Source of the DNA: Glycomyces sp040645615
GTDB taxonomy: Bacteria; Actinomycetota; Actinomycetes; Mycobacteriales; Micromonosporaceae
Assembly (NCBI RefSeq): GCF_040645615.1
Contig: NZ_JBEYYO010000005.1
Location: 62,001-126,000 of the forward strand
Direction of reading: 5' to 3'
DNA length: 64,000 nt
Shown here: one piece after another, positions 35,578 to 43,813 of the stretch
How positions within the stretch are numbered: position 1 is the stretch's first letter
Layout of the letters: each line of letters begins with the position of its first letter
Translations under genes and position numbers: made by a program
The notes under the pieces: generated by a model
Told to the model about the DNA's origin: nothing
Databases searched by the model: none
The model's input: only the letters and a program-made list of their open reading frames with translations

Positions 35578-36192
35578 ATGGCTCACAGGGTCCAGGAAAC
35601 CGCTCAAGTCCACGAGACCGCACAGGTCGGCGACGGCAGCTCCGTGTGGGAGCTCGCCCAGATCCGCGAGCACGCCGTACTCGGCGAGGGCTGCGTGATC
35701 GGGCGCGGCGCGTACATCGGCACCGGGGTCCGGATCGGCGACAACGTCAAGATCCAGAACTACGCGCTCGTCTACGAGCCCGCGCGGCTGGCCGACGGCG
35801 TGTTCGTGGGCCCGGCCGCGGTGTTCACCAACGACCACAACCCGCGCGCGGTCGCCGCCGACGGGTCGCTCAAGCAAGCCTCCGACTGGGAGGCCGTCGG
35901 CGTCGACGTGGCCGAAGGGGCCTCGATCGGGGCGCGCGCGGTGTGCGTCGCGCCGGTGCGCATCGGCCGCTGGTCGATGGTCGCGGCCGGGGCCGTGGTC
36001 ACCAAGGACGTGCCCGACTTCGCGCTGGTCATGGGCGTCCCGGCCCGCCGGGCCGGCTGGGTCGGCCGCTCGGGCGAGCGCCTGGAGGACCTCGGCGAGG
36101 GCCGCTGGGAGGACCCGCGGACCGGCGACCGGTACCGCGAGGCCGACGGCGTGCTCGCCGAAGACGCAACAGAGGAAAAGGTGGAACAGTGA
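35578..36192 (+). CDS. wbpD: UDP-2-acetamido-3-amino-2,3-dideoxyglucuronate N-acetyltransferase (WbpD type)
   Basis: A 204-residue left-handed beta-helix acyltransferase. Hexapeptide repeats run from about residue 6 to 150 (for example VLGEGCVIGRGAYIGTGVRI), with NDHNPRA in the loop that holds the catalytic His-Asn region and AAGAVVTKDVPDFALVMGVP at the end. Size and motifs match WbpD/WlbB, which acetylates the 3-amino group of UDP-GlcNAc3NA. The call is supported by WbpA, WbpB, WbpE and WbpI homologues in the same locus. A general sugar acetyltransferase is the alternative. Confidence 0.83.
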   Translation: MAHRVQETAQVHETAQVGDGSSVWELAQIREHAVLGEGCVIGRGAYIGTGVRIGDNVKIQNYALVYEPARLADGVFVGPAAVFTNDHNPRAVAADGSLKQASDWEAVGVDVAEGASIGARAVCVAPVRIGRWSMVAAGAVVTKDVPDFALVMGVPARRAGWVGRSGERLEDLGEGRWEDPRTGDRYREADGVLAEDATEEKVEQ

Positions 36193-37277
36193 AGGTCGTC
36201 AGCATCGTCGGGGCCAGGCCCCAGCTCGTCAAGCTCGGCGCGGTCGCGCAGGCCTTCGCGGGCACCGAGCACCACCACGTGGTCGTCCACACCGGACAGC
36301 ACTACGACCCCGAGCTGTCGGACGTGTTCTTCACCGAGTTCGGGATCCCGCAACCGGACTTCCACCTCGGCATCGGCTCGGGCAGCCACGGCGCCCAGAC
36401 CGGCGCGATGCTCGCCGCGATCGACCCGATCCTCGACGCCGAGCAGCCCGACTGGGTGCTCGTCTACGGCGACACCAACTCCACGATCGCCGGGGCGCTC
36501 TCGGCGGTCAAGCAGCACCTGAAGGTCGCGCACCTCGAAGCCGGACTGCGCTCGTTCAACCGGCGCATGCCCGAGGAGCACAACCGGGTGCTCACCGACC
36601 ACTGCGCCGACCTGCTGCTGGCCCCCACCGACGAGGCCCTGCGGCACCTGGCGAACGAGGGCCTGGCCGACCGGGCCGTGAACGTCGGCGACGTCATGGT
36701 CGACGTGTGCTTCGCCACCCGCGACCGCATCCTGGCCGCCGACCGGCCCCTCGCGGGCCTGCCCGAGGGCATCGCCGCGGACGAGCCGTTCCTCGTCGCG
36801 ACCCTCCACAGGGCCGAGAACACCGACGACCCCGAGCGGCTCGCGACCCTGCTCACGGCCCTGGCCGACCTGCCGGTCCCGGTCGCGCTGCTCGCCCACC
36901 CGCGCCTGAAGGCCAAAGCCGACCAGTTCGGACTCAAACTCGACACCGGCGCGATCGCCGTCGGCGCGCCGCTGCCCTACGCCGACCTCGTCGCCGCGGT
37001 CCTCGCCTCCACCGGCGTGGTCACCGACTCCGGCGGCCTCCAGAAGGAGGCCTACCTCCTCGGGCGCCCCTGCACCACCCTGCGCACCGAGACCGAATGG
37101 GTCGAGACCCTCGAAGACGACTGGAACGTGCTGGTCCCCGACCCGTCGGCGCTCGGCCCCGACGCCTGGCGGACCCTCGCCTCCCGCCCCGCGCCCCAGG
37201 CCCCGACCAGGACCCCGTACGGCAACGGCCGGGCCGGCGCCGAAGTGGTGAAAGTCCTGGAAGAACGACTCGCCTAA
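36189..37277 (+). CDS. wbpI: UDP-GlcNAc3NAcA/UDP-GlcNAc 2-epimerase (WbpI/WecB type)
   Basis: A 362-residue non-hydrolysing 2-epimerase. Family signatures: IVGARPQLVKLGAV at the start, VYGDTNSTIAGALSA, HLEAGLRSFNRRMPEEHNR and TDSGGLQKEAYLLGRP. GTG 36189 overlaps the wbpD stop (GTGA), so both are made together. With WbpD beside it, conversion of UDP-GlcNAc3NAcA to UDP-ManNAc3NAcA is the favoured reaction; WecB-type UDP-GlcNAc to UDP-ManNAc is the alternative. Cytoplasmic enzyme. Confidence 0.88.
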   Translation: MKVVSIVGARPQLVKLGAVAQAFAGTEHHHVVVHTGQHYDPELSDVFFTEFGIPQPDFHLGIGSGSHGAQTGAMLAAIDPILDAEQPDWVLVYGDTNSTIAGALSAVKQHLKVAHLEAGLRSFNRRMPEEHNRVLTDHCADLLLAPTDEALRHLANEGLADRAVNVGDVMVDVCFATRDRILAADRPLAGLPEGIAADEPFLVATLHRAENTDDPERLATLLTALADLPVPVALLAHPRLKAKADQFGLKLDTGAIAVGAPLPYADLVAAVLASTGVVTDSGGLQKEAYLLGRPCTTLRTETEWVETLEDDWNVLVPDPSALGPDAWRTLASRPAPQAPTRTPYGNGRAGAEVVKVLEERLA

Positions 37278-37280
37278 GCC

Positions 37281-37312
37281 GCCGGCCGCGCGGCGTCCCC
37301 GCAGCGGCCGGC
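37281..37312 (+). terminator. Hairpin after wbpI
   Basis: A 9-bp stem, GCCGGCCGC (37281-37289) with GCGGCCGGC (37304-37312), starting three bases beyond the wbpI stop. No T-run; a weak terminator or attenuator before the next GT. Confidence 0.4.
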
Positions 37313-37386
37313 GCACTGCGAGTTCACCCCACATTCTTGATGCAGACAGCTCAGGGCCCTTCCGCTGCATGCTAACGTCCACTATC

Positions 37387-38811
37387 ATGTCAGCCTTCTC
37401 TCCTTCCAGGGCCCCTCAGCCCGACCGTGCGCCCGGAAGCGACGCACCCTCGAGCGCCGACCCCGGACCGGGGCACGACGGGCGGCGTCCCCATCTGATC
37501 TATCTCGCGATCGGGTTCCCTCCGGCCGCGAAGAGCTGCGCCTACCGGATGCGGGAGACTGCCAACCAGTTCATCGCCCAAGGCTGGGACGTCACGGTCG
37601 TCACCATCGAAGACGAGTCCTGGGAACTGGAATCGGGCATCGACCTCACCCTGTCCGACCAGGTCGACCCCCGTGTCGCGGTCCTCAAACTCCCGCTCCG
37701 GCGCGAAGACCTGGAAACCGACATCCGCCGCTACAGCGAAGAGCGCGCCGTCTCCCCCGGGCGCTGGGCGAAGAAGCTGCGCGAACGCCAGCAGGAGACG
37801 TTCCCCGAAGCGACCTTCGGCGACTGGCGCGGCCCCCTTGAAGACGCGGTGCTGGGCCTGCACAAGGAGCGCCCCGCCGACCTGCTCCTGGCCACCTGTG
37901 TCCCGTACGTGAACCTCGCCGCCGCCTGGAGACTCTGGGAGGAGGCGCGGGTCCCGTACGCCGTGGACTTCCGCGACGGCTGGTCGATCGACGTGGTCGA
38001 CGGCCACGAGGCGTTCAGACCCGAGTCCGAGGAGGGGCGCTGGGAGACCCGCGTGCTCGGTTCGGCGATCTCCCTGTGGGTGGTCAACGACCCCATCGCC
38101 GAGCACTACCGCGCCCGTTACCCGGTGCTCGCCGACCGCGTGCACGTGGTGCGCAACGGTTACGACGCCGACAGCTCGCCGGGCCGGTCGCGTCGTCCCG
38201 ACCCCGACTCGGGCCTGGTCTTCGGATACCTGGGCACGGTCAACTTCTCCCCCGAGCACCTCAAGGCGGTCCTCGAGGGCTGGCGCATCGCGCGCACGCG
38301 CGAGCCGCTGCTGGCCAACGCCCGGTTCGAGGTGCGCGGGCACAACGGCCACGGCGCCCGCCGCGGCGCCAACCTCCAAGCCGACCTGCTGCGAGACGCC
38401 GAACCGGACGGCGTGACCTACGGCGGCCCGGTCGCCAAGGCAGAGGTCGCCGACGCCTACGCCCGCTGGGACGCGATGGTGCTCATCCTCATCGGCGGCC
38501 GCTACGTGACCTCCGGCAAGGTCTACGAGTACATGGCCACCGGACTGCCGATCGTGTCCGCGCACGCGATCGCCCACGACGCCTCGAACGTCCTCAAAGG
38601 CCACCCGCTGTGGACCGGGGCGCGAGGCCTCGACGCGAAGGCGATCGCCGACGCGTTCGTCGACGCCGCGCACCTGGCCGTGGAATCCACCGACGCGCAG
38701 CACGCGGCGGCGATGGCGCACGCCGACCGGTTCACGCGCGAGATCATCATGTCCGAGGCCGTGAAGAACCTGGTCGACCAGTTTCAGGTGGAGAAAGGCC
38801 GCGCTCAGTGA
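37387..38811 (+). CDS. Glycosyltransferase, GT-B fold, group Z (second copy)
   Basis: A 474-residue paralogue of the enzyme at 27167: YLAIGFPPAAKSCAYRMRET, VDFRDGWSID and SGKVYEYMATGLPIVSA correspond to its motifs. The N-terminus has a Ser/Pro-rich, non-conserved stretch of about 35 residues; ATG at 37369 or 37387 are both possible and neither has a good ribosome site. Its stop overlaps the GTG of the 704-residue fusion GT by 4 bases, repeating the Z-then-half-GT order of the other operon. Substrates unknown. Confidence 0.85.
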   Translation: MSAFSPSRAPQPDRAPGSDAPSSADPGPGHDGRRPHLIYLAIGFPPAAKSCAYRMRETANQFIAQGWDVTVVTIEDESWELESGIDLTLSDQVDPRVAVLKLPLRREDLETDIRRYSEERAVSPGRWAKKLRERQQETFPEATFGDWRGPLEDAVLGLHKERPADLLLATCVPYVNLAAAWRLWEEARVPYAVDFRDGWSIDVVDGHEAFRPESEEGRWETRVLGSAISLWVVNDPIAEHYRARYPVLADRVHVVRNGYDADSSPGRSRRPDPDSGLVFGYLGTVNFSPEHLKAVLEGWRIARTREPLLANARFEVRGHNGHGARRGANLQADLLRDAEPDGVTYGGPVAKAEVADAYARWDAMVLILIGGRYVTSGKVYEYMATGLPIVSAHAIAHDASNVLKGHPLWTGARGLDAKAIADAFVDAAHLAVESTDAQHAAAMAHADRFTREIIMSEAVKNLVDQFQVEKGRAQ

Positions 38812-40922
38812 TCAACGTACTGTTCGTCAGCAGCAACACGCTCCCGGTCAGCGCGATCGCCGAGACCGCGCAGCGGCTCGACGCCGAGGGCGCCCGCGTC
38901 TTCTACGGCGCCTGCACCGCCGAACCCAAGTTGAAAGCGGCGCTGGACGGCGTCGAACTGGCCCAGATCCACGCCCTGCCCCGTGCCAACCTGCGCCGCG
39001 CGGTCGACCTGCCGTTCGGCGAGCGAGTCTGGACGCGGTGCCGCAAGGACCTGTGGCTGCACGCCCGCGCCCGTGAGGCGCACGTGCTCGTCGCCGTCGA
39101 CGAAGGGGCCGTCTACACCGTCTGGCAGCTCGCCCAGCGCAACCGGAAGGCCAAGGCCGTCAACGGCTTCGCCCCCGCCGTCAGCGCCGTGCGCGAGCTC
39201 AACGGACAGGACGCGGTCCACACCCCCGGATACTCGCTGCTCCCGCCGTCGCTCATGGCCCGCGAATTCGGCCGGGCGGTCAAGCGCCTGCCCGACGCCA
39301 CGGCGCGCGCCCTCACCGCTCGACCCATCATGCGTCGCGACCTCGGCGCCAAACTCTGGCGCCTGCCGCTGCGCGCCCCGGGCGTGCCCGCCGGACTCCG
39401 CGTCGCGACGGGCCGACGCGTGGCCGAGGCCATGAAATGGGCCAACAAGCACACCGGCGCGGCGTACGCCCTGGCGTTGACCGCCTCCAAGATCAGCGAT
39501 TCGAAGACCAAGGCCGAGCTGCTCTACGACGCCGCGTCCCTCGAGTACGGGCGGGGCATCGTCTCGCGGCACACCGACAAGGCCGTGCAGGCGCTGCTCG
39601 CCCATGCGGACGAACTTCAGGCCGAAGAGGACTATCTCAACGCCGCCGGCACGTTGCAGCGCGCCATGTCGCTGAGCTTCCACCGGGTCGCCCACATCGA
39701 CGGACTGTCCTCACCGCTGGCCGACGCCCCGATGAAGTTCATCAAGCCGTACCACGCCTCCAAGGCGATGCAGACGGTCATGACGCCGCGCGGGCGCCTG
39801 CGGCCCGCCGCGCCGCGACCGACCGATCGGCCGCTGCGGCTGCTGATCACCACCAGCGCCAACGCCAACTTCCTGCACGAGATCCTCGACCGCTACCGAG
39901 ACCACCCGGACGTCGAGGTCCGCTTCCTGGACATGGTGACGCAGGCGGGGCTCAAGCGGGTCTCGTGGGCGGACCGGCCGATCATGCAGGAGCGGATGGG
40001 CGGCGACGACGAATACGCCGACCAGGTCGAGGGCCTCATGCGGCCGTACCTCGACTGGGCCGACACCGTGTTCGTCGACTGGTGCGTGGGCCCGCCGGCG
40101 ATGATCACCACGGTCGATCCCGGTGACACCCGGATCATCGTCAGGCTGCACAGCTATGAGGCCTTCACCCGCTGGCCGCACCTGGTCGACTGGTCCCGGG
40201 TCGACGACCTCGTCTTCGTCGCCGAGCACCTGAGGGGTCTGACCACCGAGCTCGTGCCCGCGCTGCGCGGGCCGAAGGCACCGCGCACACCCGTGGTGTT
40301 CAACGCCACGGAGCTCAGTTCGTTCCCTCGCGAGAAGCAGGCGGACGCCCGCTTCAACCTCGGTCTCGTAGGTGTCGGCCAAGTCGTCAAGGACCCGCTG
40401 TGGGCCGTGGAGGTGCTGCGCCTGCTGCGCGAGGAGGACGAGCGCTACCGGCTCCTGATGATCGGCGGCGACATGGACCGCGATTTCAGCCGTGCCACCA
40501 AGAAGTACCGGAACAAGATGGAGAAGGAACTCGAGCCGCTGGTCGAGGCCGGGGCAGTGCTCAGGCTCGGTGCGACCGACGACGTGGCGGGCAAGCTCAC
40601 CGACGTCGGGTTCATCCTCAGCACCTCGGTCCGTGAAAGCGCCCACCTGGGGCTCATGGAGGGCACGGCCAGCGGTGCCGTCCCGGTGGTGCGCGACTGG
40701 CCCTATTTCGCGGGCAGCACCTACGGCGGTGCCCGCACGGTGTTCCCGGACGGCTGGGTGGTGGACACGCCGAAGGCGGCCGCCGAACGCATTCTGCGCA
40801 TCAACATCACCGAGGAGAACTGGCGCGACTGCGCCAAACTCGCCGCCGAGCACGCCCTGTCCACCTGGGACTGGTCCAAGGTCGGCAAGGACTTCGACGA
40901 GTTGATCTTCGGCGAACGGTAG
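38808..40922 (+). CDS. Fusion protein: half-GT-like N-terminus plus complete GT-B glycosyltransferase
   Basis: A 704-residue protein from GTG 38808 (GTGA overlap with the upstream GT). Residues 1-120 form a Rossmann-like unit, INVLFVSSNTLPVSAIAETA to VAVDEGAVYTVWQLAQRN, resembling half-GT A; a helical linker of about 200 residues follows; from about 345 (LRLLITTSANANFLHEILDR) a second GT-B module runs to the end, with a donor-side ESAHLGLMEGTASGAVPVVR. Length is well above the 350-450 usual for GT4. It ends with the strongest terminator in the window. Substrates unknown. Confidence 0.78.
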   Translation: MINVLFVSSNTLPVSAIAETAQRLDAEGARVFYGACTAEPKLKAALDGVELAQIHALPRANLRRAVDLPFGERVWTRCRKDLWLHARAREAHVLVAVDEGAVYTVWQLAQRNRKAKAVNGFAPAVSAVRELNGQDAVHTPGYSLLPPSLMAREFGRAVKRLPDATARALTARPIMRRDLGAKLWRLPLRAPGVPAGLRVATGRRVAEAMKWANKHTGAAYALALTASKISDSKTKAELLYDAASLEYGRGIVSRHTDKAVQALLAHADELQAEEDYLNAAGTLQRAMSLSFHRVAHIDGLSSPLADAPMKFIKPYHASKAMQTVMTPRGRLRPAAPRPTDRPLRLLITTSANANFLHEILDRYRDHPDVEVRFLDMVTQAGLKRVSWADRPIMQERMGGDDEYADQVEGLMRPYLDWADTVFVDWCVGPPAMITTVDPGDTRIIVRLHSYEAFTRWPHLVDWSRVDDLVFVAEHLRGLTTELVPALRGPKAPRTPVVFNATELSSFPREKQADARFNLGLVGVGQVVKDPLWAVEVLRLLREEDERYRLLMIGGDMDRDFSRATKKYRNKMEKELEPLVEAGAVLRLGATDDVAGKLTDVGFILSTSVRESAHLGLMEGTASGAVPVVRDWPYFAGSTYGGARTVFPDGWVVDTPKAAAERILRINITEENWRDCAKLAAEHALSTWDWSKVGKDFDELIFGER

Positions 40923-40927
40923 TCGAC

Positions 40928-40968
40928 GCGAAGGGCCTCCCCGGCCGGTGGCCGGGGAGGCCCTTCGC
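40928..40968. terminator. Strong bidirectional hairpin terminator
   Basis: A perfect 19-bp stem (40928-40946 with 40950-40968), loop GGT, between the convergent fusion GT and the X-type GT, whose stop begins at 40982. It cleanly separates the two halves of the polysaccharide locus. Confidence 0.92.
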
Positions 40969-40981
40969 TCATCGTTGTTCG

Positions 40982-42505
40982 CTAGGCCCCACTGGGTTTC
41001 GGAGCCGGGCCGATGAGCCGTTCGTAGATCCGGACGTACTCGAGCGCCTGATGCTCCCAGGAGTACTCCTCCAGCAGCGCCGGGTCCTTGTAGGCGCGGC
41101 GGTAGCCGTCCTCGTCGGCGAGGATCCGCTCGACGGCGTCCGCGAGGCTCCGGGCGTCACCGGAGGTGAAGACCTCGCCGTTGCCCAGGCGCCGCACCTC
41201 GGCCGAGAGCGTCTTCACCGTGGTGACGACCAGCGGCAGGCGGGCGTGGCAGTACTCGAAGAACTTGTTCGGCAAGGCGATCTCGTGGTTGACCGAGCCG
41301 GTCGGCATCGGGTGGATGCCCATGTCGGCGGTCGAGATGAACCGAGGCAGGTCCTCATAGTCGACATAGCCTCGAAAGTGGAGCCGGTCGCTGATGCCGT
41401 ATTCCTCGCCGAGCGATTCGAGGCGCTTGACGTACGGGTTGGTGGTGTGGCGGCTGACCATGAACGCGACATGGAGTCCGGGCACGAGGCGGGCGGCCTC
41501 GATGAGGACCTCGATCTGCCGTTCCGGTGAGGCCCAACCGATGTAGACGGCAAGCGGAGTATGGGCGTCGAGCCCCAGGTCCGAACGGAGGTCGCCCGGG
41601 TCGGGCCGCGGCGCGGGGTGCGCGAGCGGAGCGTTGTGCACCACCGAGGGTTCGCGGTCGAGCCCGTGGCGTTCCTTGAGCAGCTGCGCGAGCGGTCGCG
41701 AGACGGTGACCACCGCATCCGCGCCGGGCAGGTACTGCCGCTCCCAACGCGATTGCGCTTCGAGCTTGTTCGGCGCCAGGCCTTCGTGACCGGGAACGAA
41801 CTCGTGCGCGTCGTAGACGACCTTCACGTCCTTGCCCTTGCGGCGCAGATGCTCGGCGGCGCGCACGCACACCCCGATCGAGTAGGCGTCGTGGGCGTGG
41901 AGCAGGTCGGGTTCGAGCGCGATGATCTCGGGACGGAAGGCGAGCTCGAAGCGCTGCATGCTGACGTCGAGCCGCCTCCAGGCGCGGTCGCCGAGGAGCG
42001 CGCCCCACCAGCGCCGCTCGATCCGCTCCAGACGTCCTTCGCGTTTGAGGTACTTCTCGCGGTTCTTGGTCTGGCGGACGCGGCGCCCGACCCAGGCCCG
42101 CTCGACCTTTCGGCCCAGGCGGTGCGCGATCAGCGGCAGACGCACACCGCCTTGGACGGCGCCACCGCCACGGAGCGCTTCGAGTTCGAGCCGGGCGGCC
42201 TTGAGATGCCGCTCGCGCCGCTTCGCGCGTTCGAGATCGCCGTAGGCGAACGGATAGCGCAGGGCGGCGGCGTTGCGACGCAGCGACCTGGGCGGATCCA
42301 TCTTCGGCAGCGGGATCTTGCGGATGAGCGCGCCGTCTTGCTCGTACGGCTCCTGCTTACCGGTGACCGAGACGCCGATCAGGTGCGTCTCCCACCCGGC
42401 GGCGGCGATGGACGCCGCCGCCTTCTGCACTCGCGAGTCTCCGTCGATGCGGTTGGGGACCACCATGACCACGCGAGCGGGGCCCTGTGCGGGTTCCATA
42501 TGCAT
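40982..42505 (-). CDS. Glycosyltransferase, GT-B fold, group X (third copy)
   Basis: A 507-residue paralogue of the enzymes at 30185 and 33897. VVMVVPNRIDGDSRVQKAAA, LLGDRAWRRLDVSMQRFELA, DLLHAHDAYSIGVCVRAAEH, VYDAHEFVPGHEGL and KFFEYCHARLPLVVTT mark the common parts. ATG 42505 is followed by a second ATG two codons later. It lies 16 bases behind the wbpA-type gene as the last member of the five-gene wbpE-wbpB-orphan-wbpA-GT operon, so it may transfer the uronic acid made by those enzymes. That is inference. Confidence 0.87.
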   Translation of the reverse strand: MHMEPAQGPARVVMVVPNRIDGDSRVQKAAASIAAAGWETHLIGVSVTGKQEPYEQDGALIRKIPLPKMDPPRSLRRNAAALRYPFAYGDLERAKRRERHLKAARLELEALRGGGAVQGGVRLPLIAHRLGRKVERAWVGRRVRQTKNREKYLKREGRLERIERRWWGALLGDRAWRRLDVSMQRFELAFRPEIIALEPDLLHAHDAYSIGVCVRAAEHLRRKGKDVKVVYDAHEFVPGHEGLAPNKLEAQSRWERQYLPGADAVVTVSRPLAQLLKERHGLDREPSVVHNAPLAHPAPRPDPGDLRSDLGLDAHTPLAVYIGWASPERQIEVLIEAARLVPGLHVAFMVSRHTTNPYVKRLESLGEEYGISDRLHFRGYVDYEDLPRFISTADMGIHPMPTGSVNHEIALPNKFFEYCHARLPLVVTTVKTLSAEVRRLGNGEVFTSGDARSLADAVERILADEDGYRRAYKDPALLEEYSWEHQALEYVRIYERLIGPAPKPSGA

Positions 42506-42521
42506 TCCCTACCTTCGGGGC

Positions 42522-43805
42522 TCAGCTGCCGAGCACGATGTGCTCGCGGCCCTCCCAGACGGCGGGGTCGGTGATGCGACGGCCGTCGAGCAGCACCCTG
42601 ACCTCGGGAAGATCCGCAGGGGACAGCGTACGGTACTCGTCGTGGTCGGCCTGGACGACGACGGCGGTCACGGCCTCGCCGCGGTGCGCCGGCAGTCCCT
42701 CGGCCTCGAGCTCGTCGACCGTGTACATCGGGTCGGAGACGTAGGGCACGGCCCCCTTGGCGCGAAGGGACTCCACCAGCGGGAACACCCCGGAGAACGC
42801 GGTCTCCTTGACGGCCCCGCGGTAGGCGGCCCCGAGCACCAGGACATGCGCGCCCGCGAGGTCGCCGTACGCGGCGGCCAGCACATCGACGGCGTAGGCG
42901 GGCATGGCGGCGTTCGCCTCGCGGGCGGCGCGGACCACGGAGGCCTCCGGGTCGTTCCACAGGTACATCTGCGGGTAGATCGGGATGCAGTGGCCGCCGA
43001 CGGCGATGCCGGGCCGGTGGATGTGGCTGTAGGGCTGGGAGTTGCAGGCCTCGATGACCTTCATGACGTCCAGGCCCTGCTTGTCCGCGAACCGGGCGAA
43101 CTGGTTGGCGAGGCCGATGTTGACGTCGCGGTAGGTGGTCTCGGCGAGCTTGGCCATCTCGGAGGCCTCAGAGGAGCCGAGATCCCACACGCCGTTGGGG
43201 CGCGGCAGGTCCTCGCGCTCGTCGAAGTCGAGCACGGCCTCGTAGAACGCGACGCCGGCCGCCGCCGAAGCCTCGTTGACGCCCCCCACGAGTTTCGGGT
43301 AGCGGCGCAGGTCGGAGAAGACGCGACCGGTCAGCACCCGCTCGGGGCTGAACACGAGGTGGAAGTCGCTGCCCGCGGCCAGGCCGGAGCCGGCTTCGAG
43401 CATGGGGCCGAACCGGTCCCGGGTGGTGCCCACCGGGAGCGTGGTCTCGTAGGAGACGAGCGTGCCCGGCTTCAGTCCGGCGGCGACGGCCTTGGTGGCC
43501 GCGTCCATCCATCCGAAGTCCGGCACCCCCTGGGCATCGACGAACAGCGGCACCACGATGACCACTGCGTCCGATTCGGCCACGGCGGCCGCGGTGTCGG
43601 TGGTGGCCTTCAGGTTCCCTGAGGTCACCGTCTCCTTCAGCAGTTCCGCCAGGCGGTGCTCGCCCGGGAACGGCTCGAGTCCGTCGTTGACCGACTGCAC
43701 GGTGCGGGGGTTGACGTCCGCTCCGACGACTTGGTGCCCCTTGGTGGCGAACTGGACCGCCAGCGGCAGCCCGATCTTGCCCATGGCGACGACACAGATC
43801 CGCAT
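42522..43805 (-). CDS. wbpA: UDP-N-acetylglucosamine 6-dehydrogenase (WbpA type nucleotide sugar dehydrogenase)
   Basis: A 427-residue NAD-dependent UDP-sugar dehydrogenase. The NAD motif is in ICVVAMGKIGLPLAVQFATK, the conserved Lys219 is in ASEMAKLAETTYRD, and the catalytic Cys273 lies in VGGHCIPIYP. Neighbouring WbpB/E homologues favour oxidation of UDP-GlcNAc to UDP-GlcNAcA. ATG 43805 is eight bases past the preceding stop; GTG 43817 would overlap that stop (GTGA) and add four residues, and fits the operon habit, so the start is open. UDP-ManNAc dehydrogenase (WecC) is the alternative function. Confidence 0.88.
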   Translation of the reverse strand: MRICVVAMGKIGLPLAVQFATKGHQVVGADVNPRTVQSVNDGLEPFPGEHRLAELLKETVTSGNLKATTDTAAAVAESDAVVIVVPLFVDAQGVPDFGWMDAATKAVAAGLKPGTLVSYETTLPVGTTRDRFGPMLEAGSGLAAGSDFHLVFSPERVLTGRVFSDLRRYPKLVGGVNEASAAAGVAFYEAVLDFDEREDLPRPNGVWDLGSSEASEMAKLAETTYRDVNIGLANQFARFADKQGLDVMKVIEACNSQPYSHIHRPGIAVGGHCIPIYPQMYLWNDPEASVVRAAREANAAMPAYAVDVLAAAYGDLAGAHVLVLGAAYRGAVKETAFSGVFPLVESLRAKGAVPYVSDPMYTVDELEAEGLPAHRGEAVTAVVVQADHDEYRTLSPADLPEVRVLLDGRRITDPAVWEGREHIVLGS

Positions 43806-43813
43806 TTCACGCT

